Positions 34,608-43,159 of a stretch of DNA of 64,000 nt are shown here, piece by piece. Location of the stretch: positions 1-64,000 of the forward strand of contig NZ_JSYL01000011.1 in assembly GCF_000812865.1 (NCBI RefSeq). Reading direction: 5' to 3'. The stretch is from Kaistella jeonii (lineage in GTDB: Bacteria > Bacteroidota > Bacteroidia > Flavobacteriales > Weeksellaceae). The notes under the pieces are model-generated. The model was given only the letters and a program-made list of their open reading frames with translations, was not told where the DNA came from and made no database searches. The position numbers and the translations under genes were made by a program. Every line of letters starts with the position of its first letter. The first letter of the stretch is position 1.

Positions 34608-35246
34608 ATGTCATTAATAGGAAAAAAATTCCCAAATATTCAAATCGACGCAATGAGCGAAATGGGAGATGATTTGAAAATCAACATTTTTGAGCAAACT
34701 ACTCAGAACCAGCAGAAAGTTGTATTATTCTGGTATCCGAAAGATTTCACATTCGTTTGTCCGACAGAACTTCACGCTTTTCAGGAAGCTTTAGGTGAAT
34801 TCGAAAAAAGGAATACAAAAGTAATTGGAGCTTCTTGCGATACGAATGAAGTACATTTTGCGTGGTTAAATACGCCAAAAGATAACGGCGGAATCGAAGG
34901 TGTAACTTATCCAATTCTTTCAGATACGCACAGACAATTGGCAAATATGCTAGGAATTGTAGATCAGGATTTCGAATATGATGATGAAGGAAATGAAATT
35001 TTTACAGGTTCAAACGTAACTTACAGAGCAACTTATTTAATTGATGAGACTGGAAAAATTTTCCACGAATCAGTAAACGATATGCCACTGGGAAGAAATG
35101 TAAAAGAATTTTTAAGATTGATCGATGCTTACACGCACGTTCAAAAACATGGTGAAGTTTGCCCGGCAAACTGGGAAGAAGGAAAAGATGCAATGAAGGC
35201 AGATAGAAAATCGACTGCAGAATATTTAGCAACTCACAACAATTAA
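34608..35246 (+). CDS. 2-Cys peroxiredoxin (AhpC/Prx1 type)
   Basis: About 212 residues from ATG 34608 (MSLIGKKFPNIQIDAM). The peroxidatic cysteine lies in 'DFTFVCPTELHAF' (~residue 50) and the resolving cysteine in 'GEVCPANWEEG' (~residue 175). It reduces hydrogen peroxide and organic peroxides. It heads a three-gene operon with a thioredoxin-like protein (9 bp on), its likely reductant, and a DUF6952-like protein. Confidence 0.92.
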   Translation: MSLIGKKFPNIQIDAMSEMGDDLKINIFEQTTQNQQKVVLFWYPKDFTFVCPTELHAFQEALGEFEKRNTKVIGASCDTNEVHFAWLNTPKDNGGIEGVTYPILSDTHRQLANMLGIVDQDFEYDDEGNEIFTGSNVTYRATYLIDETGKIFHESVNDMPLGRNVKEFLRLIDAYTHVQKHGEVCPANWEEGKDAMKADRKSTAEYLATHNN

Positions 35247-35255
35247 TTTAGGATT

Positions 35256-35564
35256 ATGTACACAGAACTAGCGGAAGATAATTTACAGCAAATCGTAGCA
35301 GACAATGAAAAAGTAGTCGTACAATATGGTGCAACATGGTGTGGAAACTGTAGAATCATGAAACCGAAATTTAAAAAATTGGCAGCAGAGAATGAAGCAA
35401 TTCCTTTTCTATATGTCGATGCAGAAAAATTACCAGAAAGCAGAAAATTAGCGAAAGTTGATAATTTACCAACCTTTGCGATTTTCAAAAACGGGGAACT
35501 AGTGAATCAGGTTCAGTCGAATCAGGCAGAAAGTCTTATTAATTTATTTAATGAATTGAACTAA
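35256..35564 (+). CDS. Thioredoxin family protein with CGNC active site
   Basis: 102 residues, thioredoxin size. The active site reads W-C-G-N-C ('GATWCGNCRIMKPKF', ~residues 27-41) instead of WCGPC; the cis-proline region 'NLPTFAIFKNGE' is intact. It probably recycles the peroxiredoxin encoded just upstream. The stop codon overlaps the start of the next gene by one base. Confidence 0.88.
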   Translation: MYTELAEDNLQQIVADNEKVVVQYGATWCGNCRIMKPKFKKLAAENEAIPFLYVDAEKLPESRKLAKVDNLPTFAIFKNGELVNQVQSNQAESLINLFNELN

Positions 35565-35812
35565 TGAAATTACCTGTAATCAGACAGTTTTATCAAACTC
35601 AAACAGTTGAAAATTTAGAAAAAACTTTAGAAGTTTTAGAAGCATTTTCAGAATTCAGAGGAACAACAGAAGAAGATCTGAATGTCACCGGTGAATTGAT
35701 CACTAATATTTGTGGAGCGCTGGAAGTTCACGCAAATGTTGCAAGCGGAATATCTGAAAGAGATGCTTTAAACGGTTTTGCAAAAAAAGTTTTGGGTTCT
35801 ATCGATCAATAA
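35564..35812 (+). CDS. DUF6952-like small protein
   Basis: 82 residues, acidic and helical: 'VENLEKTLEVLEAFSEF' and 'EEDLNVTGELITNICGALEVHANVASG'. I associate it with DUF6952, a family that sits behind peroxiredoxin-thioredoxin pairs in flavobacteria. Function unknown. Its ATG overlaps the thioredoxin stop (TAATG), so it is translationally coupled. An intrinsic terminator follows. Confidence 0.75.
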   Translation: MKLPVIRQFYQTQTVENLEKTLEVLEAFSEFRGTTEEDLNVTGELITNICGALEVHANVASGISERDALNGFAKKVLGSIDQ

Positions 35813-35833
35813 TATTTAGTAAAAGTGAAGAAG

Positions 35834-35864
35834 AAAGACGGGAAAAATTTTCTCGTCTTTTTTT
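35834..35864 (+). terminator. Terminator of the peroxiredoxin operon
   Basis: AAAGACGGGAAAA - TTTTCTCGTCTTT followed by T4-5, 22 bp after the last stop of the operon. One internal mismatch in an otherwise long stem. Confidence 0.75.
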
Positions 35865-35920
35865 GTTAAATGAAGATCTGCTATAATTGTAAGTCTTTTA
35901 TCTTTTGCCTTTTCTCCACT

Positions 35921-37483
35921 CTATTTTTTTAAGCTCTCTGACACTTTCAAAGCACATTTTTCGCCATCGATTGCAGCGGAAATAATTCCACCTGCGTAAC
36001 CTGCGCCTTCACCACATGGATATAAACCTTTAATTTGAAGATGCTCCAAAGAAAAGTCATCTCTGGGAATTCTTACTGGAGAAGAAGTTCTACTTTCTGG
36101 TGCGTGCAAAATCGCTTCATTTGTCAAATAACCTTTCATTGATTTTTCGAACTGCATAAAACCTTCGCGCATGATCTGCGTTAAAAATCCCGGGAAAACC
36201 TGTCCCATTTCAACGGATGTGGTGCCGGGAACGTAAGAAGTTTTCGGGATATTTTGTGAAACTTTATTTTGCGTAAAATCGACCATTCGTTGCGCCGGAG
36301 CTTTTTGAGTTTCACCTGCTAAATGCCAAGCTTTTTGCTCAATTGCTTTCTGAAATTCCATTCCTGCTAATGGTCCAAATTGTTGATAAGGTTTGAAATC
36401 TTCTAATTTTAATTCTACGACAATTCCCGAATTTGCGGTGGATTGATCTCTTTTTGAAGGCGACCAACCGTTTGTTACGACTTCTCCCGGACTTGTTGCA
36501 CATGGCGCAATGACGCCTCCTGGACACATACAAAAGGAATAAATTCCGCGACCCTGAACTTGTTTTACGAGCGAATAAGGTGCAGGTGGCAAAAATTCTC
36601 CACGATAATCGCAGGAATATTGAATTTTATCAATCAATGACTGTGGATGTTCTGCCCGAACGCCTAAAGCAAAAGGTTTAGCTTCGATTAGAATATTTTT
36701 TTTGTAAAGCAGTTCGAAAATATCACGAGCAGAGTGACCTGTTGCTAAAATAACTTTTTGAGCCGAAATGATGTTTCCATTTTGAAGAGCGACGCCTTCA
36801 ATTTGATTATTTTTAATGATGAAATCTGTGACGCGGGTTTCAAATAAAACTTCGCCGCCACAAGCGATAATCTTCTCCCGGATATCCTGAATAATTTGAG
36901 GTAATTTATTAGTTCCTATGTGTGGATGCGCTTCGACCATAATATCCGGAGTTGCGCCAAAACCAACCAATAGTTCTAAAATCCGATCGATATCACCTCT
37001 TTTTTTCGAACGCGTATATAACTTTCCATCGGAATACGTTCCTGCTCCACCTTCACCAAAACAGTAATTGGAATCTTCGTTTACAATTCCATCGACATTA
37101 ATTGCTTTCAAATCACGGCGGCGACCACGAACTTCTTTTCCTCTTTCTAAAACGATAGGTTTTAATCCTAATTCTATTAATTGTAAAGCTGCAAATAAAC
37201 CGGCTGGACCAGCGCCGACTACGATGACTTCCTGTTTATTTTCAACATTGGGATAATCCGGTAATTCAATTTTTGAATCTGTATAATCTTCGCCAACTAG
37301 AAAAGCTTTGCCTTTGAGATTGACTTTAATCGATTTTTGTCGAGCATCGATCGAACGTTTCAAAACCACAACTTTCTGAATTTCAGTCGGACTTATTTTA
37401 CAAAATTTCGCAACCTGTTTTGCTAACAGATCTTCATTTGAAGCTGCTTCCGGTGATACTTGAAACTGAAATTCTTTTGGCAT
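35921..37483 (-). CDS. NAD(P)/FAD-dependent dehydrogenase, uncharacterised family
   Basis: 520 residues. An N-terminal ~80-residue domain precedes the FAD-binding Rossmann motif 'VIVVGAGPAGLFAALQL' (~residue 87) and 'GLKPIVLERGKEVRGRRRD'; 'SNYCFGEGGAGTYSDGKL', 'VILATGHSARDIFELL' and C-terminal 'PCGEGAGYAGGIISAAIDG' are typical of the conserved YtfP-unlike 'FAD-dependent dehydrogenase' family. Substrate unknown. The ATG lies 4 nt after TATTTTTG, so the transcript may be leaderless. Divergent from the minisatellite at 37.6 kb. Confidence 0.85.
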   Translation of the reverse strand: MPKEFQFQVSPEAASNEDLLAKQVAKFCKISPTEIQKVVVLKRSIDARQKSIKVNLKGKAFLVGEDYTDSKIELPDYPNVENKQEVIVVGAGPAGLFAALQLIELGLKPIVLERGKEVRGRRRDLKAINVDGIVNEDSNYCFGEGGAGTYSDGKLYTRSKKRGDIDRILELLVGFGATPDIMVEAHPHIGTNKLPQIIQDIREKIIACGGEVLFETRVTDFIIKNNQIEGVALQNGNIISAQKVILATGHSARDIFELLYKKNILIEAKPFALGVRAEHPQSLIDKIQYSCDYRGEFLPPAPYSLVKQVQGRGIYSFCMCPGGVIAPCATSPGEVVTNGWSPSKRDQSTANSGIVVELKLEDFKPYQQFGPLAGMEFQKAIEQKAWHLAGETQKAPAQRMVDFTQNKVSQNIPKTSYVPGTTSVEMGQVFPGFLTQIMREGFMQFEKSMKGYLTNEAILHAPESRTSSPVRIPRDDFSLEHLQIKGLYPCGEGAGYAGGIISAAIDGEKCALKVSESLKK

Positions 37484-37487
37484 AATG

Positions 37488-37495
37488 CAAAAATA
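37488..37495 (-). promoter_or_regulatory. -7 promoter box next to the start codon
   Basis: TATTTTTG on the reverse strand with only CATT before the ATG at 37483; the third such arrangement in the window. Confidence 0.5.
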
Positions 37496-37547
37496 AGGGA
37501 AAAATAGAATATATTTTTCTCAGCAATCAATTTAATTGGTGAAAAAA

Positions 37548-37798
37548 ATACAATTTGAGGTTAAATGACCCATGGTTGTGATAATAAACTCCATTTTTGA
37601 GGTTGCAAACGTCATTTTTGGCGCTCATGACCTCAAATTTGAGGATTCGAACCCCATCTTTGAGGTAACAGCCGTCAAATTTGACGTTAAGAACCTCATA
37701 TATGGATCAATTAACGTCATCGATGGGGTTCAAGACGTCAAATTTGGGGTTCGAAACCTCAACGATGAGATCTTTAACTTCATTAATGGACATTAAAT
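37548..37798. repeat. 21-bp minisatellite with palindromic units
   Basis: Ten consecutive units of exactly 21 bp start at 37589, 37610, 37631, 37652, 37673, 37694, 37715, 37736, 37757 and 37778, with two weaker ones before. Consensus is a 14-bp palindrome CCTCAAATTTGAGG plus a 7-bp spacer TTCGAAA. Units are diverged (about 60-90% identical), but the period is never broken. It fills the gap between two divergent/convergent reverse-strand genes. Confidence 0.9.
37572..37796 (+). CDS. Heptad-repeat peptide encoded by the minisatellite (uncertain)
   Basis: A 74-codon open frame covers the minisatellite; since 21 bp equals seven codons, it reads as about ten heptads of the type V-x-F-E-V-x-N (for example 'VIFGAHD', 'LKFEDSN', 'PIFEVTA', 'VKFDVKN'). 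The frame has stayed open through diverged units, which is mild evidence for translation. There is no clear ribosome site or family. It may equally be non-coding repeat DNA. Confidence 0.3.
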   Translation: MVVIINSIFEVANVIFGAHDLKFEDSNPIFEVTAVKFDVKNLIYGSINVIDGVQDVKFGVRNLNDEIFNFINGH

Positions 37799-37811
37799 TA
37801 ATATTCAGGAT

Positions 37812-38318
37812 TTAATTGGTAAATCTTCCCTCGTATGAATTTTTTTGCGAGCCGCTTCTTTTATTTCGAGGATCTGCAGTATTTGTTCCGTTTCCCACCG
37901 AAGTGTTGGAGTTGGAACCACTTCTTTTTATGACTGAACCCTGCTGATTATTGTTTTGATTTCCATCAATATTATCAAAATCTACTGCAGGCAAAAATTC
38001 TATGTGATGCGGATATAAATTTTTTTCATTATATCCTATGACTCCAGGTTCATCAAAAATAGTATCTTTCCCAACGACGAATCCATTGAGATAAATAACA
38101 CCACCTCGATCCCGGTAATAAACATCCTGAAGATCTCCAGCTCCATCCGGCATTCTATAAAAATATGGACTGTCCTTTTCGGTCGGATAACGATTTTTAG
38201 GCGCTGGTGAAACTCCATTTGAAAACGGCACACTTTGCTCCAGTTCATTGATTGGGACACAAGAAATAGCCAGTAATAAAATGCCTGAGAATAGGATAAA
38301 TGTAAAAATATTTTTCAA
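37812..38318 (-). CDS. Putative lipoprotein of unknown function
   Basis: 168 residues. Lipoprotein signal peptide with lipobox 'LLAISC' (cysteine at ~20). The middle has 'SPYFYRMPDGAGDLQDVYYRDRGGVIYLNGFVVG' and the C-terminal third is low complexity, rich in N, S, G and basic residues. Not recognised. It may be the last gene behind the GNAT gene, but a 37-bp gap with little structure separates them. Confidence 0.65.
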   Translation of the reverse strand: MKNIFTFILFSGILLLAISCVPINELEQSVPFSNGVSPAPKNRYPTEKDSPYFYRMPDGAGDLQDVYYRDRGGVIYLNGFVVGKDTIFDEPGVIGYNEKNLYPHHIEFLPAVDFDNIDGNQNNNQQGSVIKRSGSNSNTSVGNGTNTADPRNKRSGSQKNSYEGRFTN

Positions 38319-38355
38319 TAAATCGAGTTTTTAGATACTATTAATACATTTAAAA

Positions 38356-38853
38356 TTAAACTCCAACAATCTTACTTCGTCTTTCCAGCAAAATAATATC
38401 CCGCCAAACGCCATTCATCTGACCAATTTTCTCCCGATATCCAACTTCCCGAAAACCCAGCTTTTTGTGAACGTAAATACTGGCTTCATTTTCAGGGAAA
38501 ATTCCAGCTTGTAAAGTCCAGAACTCGTGTTCTTCACTATCGAGAATTAATTTTTTCAGCAACATTGAACCCATACCTTTACCTTGTACTGAATTGGCTA
38601 AATAAATACTTACTTCTGCGACACCTTTAAAACAATCGCGGTTGCTAATGGGTTGTAAAGCTGCCCAACCTAGGATTTCTTCATTTTCATTCTCCAAAAC
38701 GAATCGACAAATATTAAAATGTTTCTGATCCCAACTTTCCCAAGTAGGTGCTGATGGATCAAATGTGGCATTTCGTCCCTCGATTCCTTCCTGGAATATT
38801 TCTAAAACTTTCTCGCCATCAGCTGGCAACATTTCACGGATTTCGTAGTTCAT
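38356..38853 (-). CDS. GNAT N-acetyltransferase, phosphinothricin acetyltransferase-like
   Basis: 165 residues. GNAT fold with the acetyl-CoA loop 'NSVQGKGMGSMLLKKLI' (~residues 95-111) and the N-terminal 'GIEGRNATFDPSAPTWESWDQ', which is the pattern of the Pat/Bar subgroup (arsinothricin or phosphinothricin acetyltransferases). 'LGWAALQPISNRDCF' and 'KLGFREVGYREKIG' also fit. It acetylates small amines; the natural substrate is unknown. Confidence 0.85.
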   Translation of the reverse strand: MNYEIREMLPADGEKVLEIFQEGIEGRNATFDPSAPTWESWDQKHFNICRFVLENENEEILGWAALQPISNRDCFKGVAEVSIYLANSVQGKGMGSMLLKKLILDSEEHEFWTLQAGIFPENEASIYVHKKLGFREVGYREKIGQMNGVWRDIILLERRSKIVGV

Positions 38854-38870
38854 TTTTTCAGTAATTTATT

Positions 38871-39389
38871 TTAAAATCGATGTGATTTACGGGGATATTT
38901 TCTTTTGTGGCGCGAGTAGTTTGTACCACTACTTTTTTTATCCATCGATATAACACTTATATTTCCGTCAACTTCTAAAACCGCTAATTTTACGTCCTCA
39001 ATTTTCTCAACACCATGTTCCCGAACGGCTTCTTCTAACTCATCAAAATCAATATCTTCCTTTTTCATCGCTACATTATCTACGACTCCATCTTTAATTA
39101 AAACGACGGGATCAGATTCGATCATGCTTTTGATCTTAGGATTTTTGAAAATAATTTTTTTTACGACAAAATTAGCTCCAAATAAAACTAGTGCAGCCAT
39201 CAAACCTCCTTCCAGACTTGTGTTAGATCCTACCATTGCATTTTGAACCGCATTGGAAATCAAAAGCAACAAAACGATGTCTCCCGCATTTAACTGGGAC
39301 AATTGGTTCTTGCCAAAAATTCGAATTCCGGCAAACATAAAAAGGTAAACCGCAAGACTTCGAAGGGAAACGTTGAGCAGATCGTGCAT
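38871..39389 (-). CDS. DUF421 (YetF-like) membrane protein
   Basis: 172 residues. Two to three N-terminal membrane helices (~8-25, ~38-55, ~62-82) with 'GKNQLSQLNAGDIVLLLLISNAVQNAMVG', the DUF421 hallmark, then a cytoplasmic alpha/beta YetF domain ('VVLIKDGVVDNVAMKKEDIDFDELEEAVREHGV'). The basic C-terminal tail is extra. The family is of unknown function. It lies 17 bp upstream of the GNAT gene, so the two are probably co-transcribed. Confidence 0.85.
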   Translation of the reverse strand: MHDLLNVSLRSLAVYLFMFAGIRIFGKNQLSQLNAGDIVLLLLISNAVQNAMVGSNTSLEGGLMAALVLFGANFVVKKIIFKNPKIKSMIESDPVVLIKDGVVDNVAMKKEDIDFDELEEAVREHGVEKIEDVKLAVLEVDGNISVISMDKKSSGTNYSRHKRKYPRKSHRF

Positions 39390-39438
39390 GAAAATTTTTA
39401 TTAAGTTAATAGAAGTAATGAATAGCAGCCTAAATTTA

Positions 39439-39488
39439 AAGAAGAAATTTTTCTTTCCTTCATTCTAAAGGTCGAAAAATTTCTTCTT
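39439..39488 (-). terminator. Long hairpin after uvrA
   Basis: Perfect 15-bp arms AAGAAGAAATTTTTC / GAAAAATTTCTTCTT with a 20-nt loop, 44 bp past the uvrA stop. AT-rich, so more a roadblock hairpin than a textbook terminator. Confidence 0.5.
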
Positions 39489-39531
39489 AATTTTAATCTA
39501 AATTACACTTTTTAGAGTTGCAAAAATCTAT

Positions 39532-42366
39532 TTACGCTCCTAATTCCCTTTTCAGATATTTTGCAGTTAATGATTTTCGGGATTTCACAATCTCTTCCGG
39601 AGTTCCCTTCGCAATGATTTCTCCGCCATGTTTTCCACCTTCCGGACCAATATCAATGATATGATCTGCGAGTTTAATGACATCTAAATTATGTTCGATG
39701 ATGATGAAAGAATTTCCTAATTCCACAAGTTTTGTAATCGCTTCCATCAAAACTTTTACGTCTTCAAAATGCAATCCTGTTGTTGGTTCATCGAGAATAT
39801 ATAAAGTATTTCCGGTTTGTCTTTTGGATAATTCTGTAGCCAATTTAATTCGCTGTGCTTCACCACCACTCAAGGTTGTGGATTGTTGACCCATCGTAAT
39901 GTAACCTAAACCGACATCCTGCATGGTTTTTACTCTTGCATAAATTTTTGGGATCGGCTGAAAAAATTCGGTCGCCTCATCGATCGTCATTTCCAAAACA
40001 TCAGAAATTGATTTTCCTTTGTAGCGAACTTCCAGGGTTTCGCGGTTAAATCTTTTTCCGTTGCATGTTTCGCAATGCACATAAACGTCGGGCAAGAAAT
40101 TCATTTCAATAACTTTCAAACCACCACCTTGACAGGTTTCGCATCTTCCTCCTTTTACGTTGAACGAAAATCTTCCGGCTTTATAACCACGAATTTTAGA
40201 TTCAGGGAGTTCAGCGAAAAGATTTCGGATGTCGGTAAACATTCCGGTGTAAGTCGCAGGATTTGAACGTGGTGTTCTGCCGATCGGTGATTGATCAACA
40301 TCTACAATTTTGTCGATATTATCAATTCCCTCAATTTTTTTGTACGGTAAAGGATCCTGAACACTTCTATAAAAGTGTCGGTTCAAGATCGGATATAAAG
40401 TTCCATTAATTAAAGAAGATTTTCCACTTCCGGAAATTCCCGTAACGACAACTAATTTTCCCAAAGGAATTTCAAGGTTCACGTTTTTCAAGTTATTCCC
40501 AGTTGCGCCCTTTAAAGAAATCGATTTCCCGTTCCCTTCTCTTCGGGTTTCCGGAATTTCAATTTTGCGTTTTCCTGTGATATAATCTGCGGTGATGGTA
40601 TCCGCTTTCAGCAACTCTTTTGGTTTTCCCTGCCAAAGAATTTCGCCCCCGAATTTCCCGGCTCTTGGACCGATATCTAGAACCTCATCGGCTTCCATGA
40701 TCATGTCTTTGTCATGCTCAACAACGATTACAGAGTTTCCGATGTCTCTTAAATTTTTCAAAGACGCGATAAGTCTTTCGTTATCTCTTTGATGCAAACC
40801 AATAGAAGGTTCATCTAAAATGTAAAGTACATTGACCAGTTGCGACCCGATTTGAGTTGCGAGACGAATCCGTTGCGATTCTCCACCAGAAAGCGTTCTT
40901 GAGCTTCTGCTTAAACTTAAATATTCCAAGCCAACATCCAAAAGAAATTGCAATCTGGTTTTGATTTCCTTTAAAATTTCATGACCGATTATTTTTTGTT
41001 TTGAACTGAAAGTATCTTCAACTTCATTTAGCCAGATTTTCAGATCAGAAAGTGAAAGTGCATTAATTTCTGCAATATTCTTTCCATCGATCTTAAAACT
41101 CAAACTTGAAGGTTGCAATCTCGTTCCTTTACATTCCGGACAAGTTTCTTCCGTCGTGAAATGTCTTTCCAATAAAATCGCGTCGTAGCTTTCTTTGTCG
41201 TCAATCATTTCATTGATGATCGGAACCAAACCATCGAAATTGACTTTTATTTTTTTTGTAATTCCGGCGTACTTTAAATCTTTGTTAAATTCTTTGTGAC
41301 AACCGTGGTACATATATTCCAGCGCTTCTTTCGGAATATCTTTGAACGGTGTAGCTAAACTCAAACCGAAAATTTCTAAAATATTTTTGATCTGACCAGA
41401 GATCCATTTGTTAGATTTCATATCTTCCAAAGGAAGCAAACCTCCCTGATTGATAGAAAGTTTAGGATTCTCTACAAAATAATCGGTATTGACTCTTTTT
41501 ACTTCGCCTAAACCTTTGCAATAAGGGCAACTTCCTTTCGGAGAATTGAAGGAAAAAGTATTCGGTTCGGGTAAAGCCAAAGACTGTCCCGACTCATCAT
41601 CCATTAAATTTTTGGAGAAATAATCGATCTTATCGCTGCCTAATTTCTGAATTCCAATAACGCCTTCACCCATTTGTAAAGCGGTTTTCAGGGATTTTTC
41701 CATACGATTTTCGGAAGCACTTTCGCCAATGATCCAGCGGTCGATCACAATATCAATGTCGTGGGTTTTGTAGCGATCGAGTTTTAAATCGTATTCAATA
41801 TCCTGCAGATCTCCGTCGATTCTGGCTTGTCCGTAACCTTTCTTCGCCATCTGGATGAAAAGTTCGTGGTAATGTCCTTTTCTGGAACGCACGACAGGAG
41901 CCATCAACATTACTTTTTCACCCTTGTAATTTTTATTGATGGTTTCTAAGATCTGATCTTCCGTATAACTCACCAGTTTTTTTCCGGAATGCAAAGAATA
42001 CGCATCGGAAACTCTGGCAAAAAGCAAACGCAGATAATCGTAAAGTTCGGTCACTGTTCCAACCGTTGAACGTGGATTTTTATTCGTGGTTTTCTGTTCG
42101 ATGGCGATCACGGGAGAAAGTCCATCAATCTTATCAACATCCGGTCTTTCTAAACCGCCAAGAAACTGTCTTGCATAAGCCGAAAAAGTCTCGATATATC
42201 TTCTTTGACCTTCTGCAAAAATGGTATCAAAAGCCAGGGAAGATTTTCCACTCCCGGAAAGTCCTGTAATTACAACGAGTTCGTTGCGGGGAATTTTGAC
42301 GTCAATATTTTTTAAATTGTGTTCACGAGCACCGTAAACTTCTATATATTCTTTCTGATCTTTCAT
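39532..42366 (-). CDS. uvrA: Excinuclease ABC subunit A
   Basis: About 944 residues from ATG 42366 ([20 protein letters not shown]); the frame opens 7 codons earlier. Two ABC ATPase modules: Walker A '[14 protein letters not shown]' and '[14 protein letters not shown]', signature '[12 protein letters not shown]' and '[12 protein letters not shown]'. Zinc fingers show as '[10 protein letters not shown]', '[10 protein letters not shown]' and 'CETCQGGG...CETCNGKRF'. UvrA scans DNA for damage in nucleotide excision repair. It appears to be transcribed alone. Confidence 0.96.
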   Translation of the reverse strand: MKDQKEYIEVYGAREHNLKNIDVKIPRNELVVITGLSGSGKSSLAFDTIFAEGQRRYIETFSAYARQFLGGLERPDVDKIDGLSPVIAIEQKTTNKNPRSTVGTVTELYDYLRLLFARVSDAYSLHSGKKLVSYTEDQILETINKNYKGEKVMLMAPVVRSRKGHYHELFIQMAKKGYGQARIDGDLQDIEYDLKLDRYKTHDIDIVIDRWIIGESASENRMEKSLKTALQMGEGVIGIQKLGSDKIDYFSKNLMDDESGQSLALPEPNTFSFNSPKGSCPYCKGLGEVKRVNTDYFVENPKLSINQGGLLPLEDMKSNKWISGQIKNILEIFGLSLATPFKDIPKEALEYMYHGCHKEFNKDLKYAGITKKIKVNFDGLVPIINEMIDDKESYDAILLERHFTTEETCPECKGTRLQPSSLSFKIDGKNIAEINALSLSDLKIWLNEVEDTFSSKQKIIGHEILKEIKTRLQFLLDVGLEYLSLSRSSRTLSGGESQRIRLATQIGSQLVNVLYILDEPSIGLHQRDNERLIASLKNLRDIGNSVIVVEHDKDMIMEADEVLDIGPRAGKFGGEILWQGKPKELLKADTITADYITGKRKIEIPETRREGNGKSISLKGATGNNLKNVNLEIPLGKLVVVTGISGSGKSSLINGTLYPILNRHFYRSVQDPLPYKKIEGIDNIDKIVDVDQSPIGRTPRSNPATYTGMFTDIRNLFAELPESKIRGYKAGRFSFNVKGGRCETCQGGGLKVIEMNFLPDVYVHCETCNGKRFNRETLEVRYKGKSISDVLEMTIDEATEFFQPIPKIYARVKTMQDVGLGYITMGQQSTTLSGGEAQRIKLATELSKRQTGNTLYILDEPTTGLHFEDVKVLMEAITKLVELGNSFIIIEHNLDVIKLADHIIDIGPEGGKHGGEIIAKGTPEEIVKSRKSLTAKYLKRELGA

Positions 42367-42401
42367 TGTAATGTTCCAAAATTTCAATTTTCGGAATTCT
42401 G

Positions 42402-42409
42402 CAAAAATA
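42402..42409 (-). promoter_or_regulatory. -7 promoter box of uvrA
   Basis: TATTTTTG on the reverse strand, 35 bp upstream of the ATG at 42366. No LexA-type box is seen. Confidence 0.45.
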
Positions 42410-42527
42410 CGGAATTTTTAGAGGATAAAAGACTAGGAAATAACACTTGTATTTTAAATCAACTTCAAAGTTAATGATCTAAAAATTTGGTTTTCATTAA
42501 AATTAATTGAGTTTAAAATACCAGAAT

Positions 42528-42615
42528 ATGAATTTCCCGGCTAATGTTAAAATTGCAGAATCCAGGGACTCAATATATCAAAAATATTGCCGAAAAAACT
42601 AATATTGATAACCAA
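42528..42615 (+). pseudogene. Decayed 5' fragment of fhs (formate-tetrahydrofolate ligase)
   Basis: The ATG at 42528 opens 'MNFPANVKIAES', matching the start of the intact fhs at 44637 ('MSFPTDLEIAES'). After a 2-nt deletion the match continues in another frame as 'IKNIAEKTNI' against 'IKKIAEKLEI'. The bases upstream of the two ATGs also match (TTGAGT...ACCA-AATATGA). Nothing of the remaining ~530 codons is seen here. It looks like a partial duplication left 2.1 kb from the functional gene. Confidence 0.72.
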
Positions 42616-42823
42616 TTCCAGTCGGCCAGATTGCGCAAAGTTGGTAGATCAGAAATGAAATTTCCTTTTATAAAATCTGTATTTTAATTATTCTGACTTC
42701 TAATCCGTTTAATTACTAAATCTGCCGTCTAAACGATAAATCCACACTTTTAATCATTCCATAACAACTTAATATACAGTAACTTTGTGTCGTCATAAAA
42801 AAAATAAAGATACCATTTGAGGT

Positions 42824-43033
42824 TTGAGTCGTGTGCCAACAATTGAATTGGTAAAAGATAATATAATTGTTAATGTATTTTCCCTGCTCGCTCTGGCCGA
42901 AAGTGTTGAGAAATGGAAAGAAAGCGATCCAGAAAAGCCTCTGATCAAATTCGGCCAAATTATTTTGGAAATCTTTAAAAGATATCGCGCCTGTTGCTAC
43001 TTTTTTATTGAGAGACAATATTCAATACATTAG
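42824..43033 (+). CDS. Short unknown ORF, possibly a gene remnant
   Basis: 69 codons: 'VPTIELVKDNIIVNVFSLLALAESVEKWKESDPEKPLIKFG' reads like a real, helical protein segment, but no family is recognised. The end ('CCYFFIERQYSIH') looks frameshifted. It lies between the fhs fragment and ndh-2, so it may be debris from the same rearrangement. An overlapping reverse 100-codon frame has no protein-like features. Confidence 0.3.
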   Translation: MSRVPTIELVKDNIIVNVFSLLALAESVEKWKESDPEKPLIKFGQIILEIFKRYRACCYFFIERQYSIH

Positions 43034-43159
43034 AGATCAATTGTTTACTACAGATGGTGGCAATATTAAATTGATATAAATACAATTTTTCGATACTTCA
43101 AATATGAATTTAATTTTAGTTGGAATATCTGAAAAAACTTAACTTTAAAAAAACAGAAT

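Noticed and set aside
37589-37798. CRISPR array at the 21-bp repeat
   Set aside because: Units abut with no unique spacers, the period is 21 bp and units are diverged; it is a minisatellite. No cas genes are seen.
42716-43018. 100-codon reverse frame opposite the short unknown ORF
   Set aside because: It is antisense to a more protein-like forward frame and has no family features.
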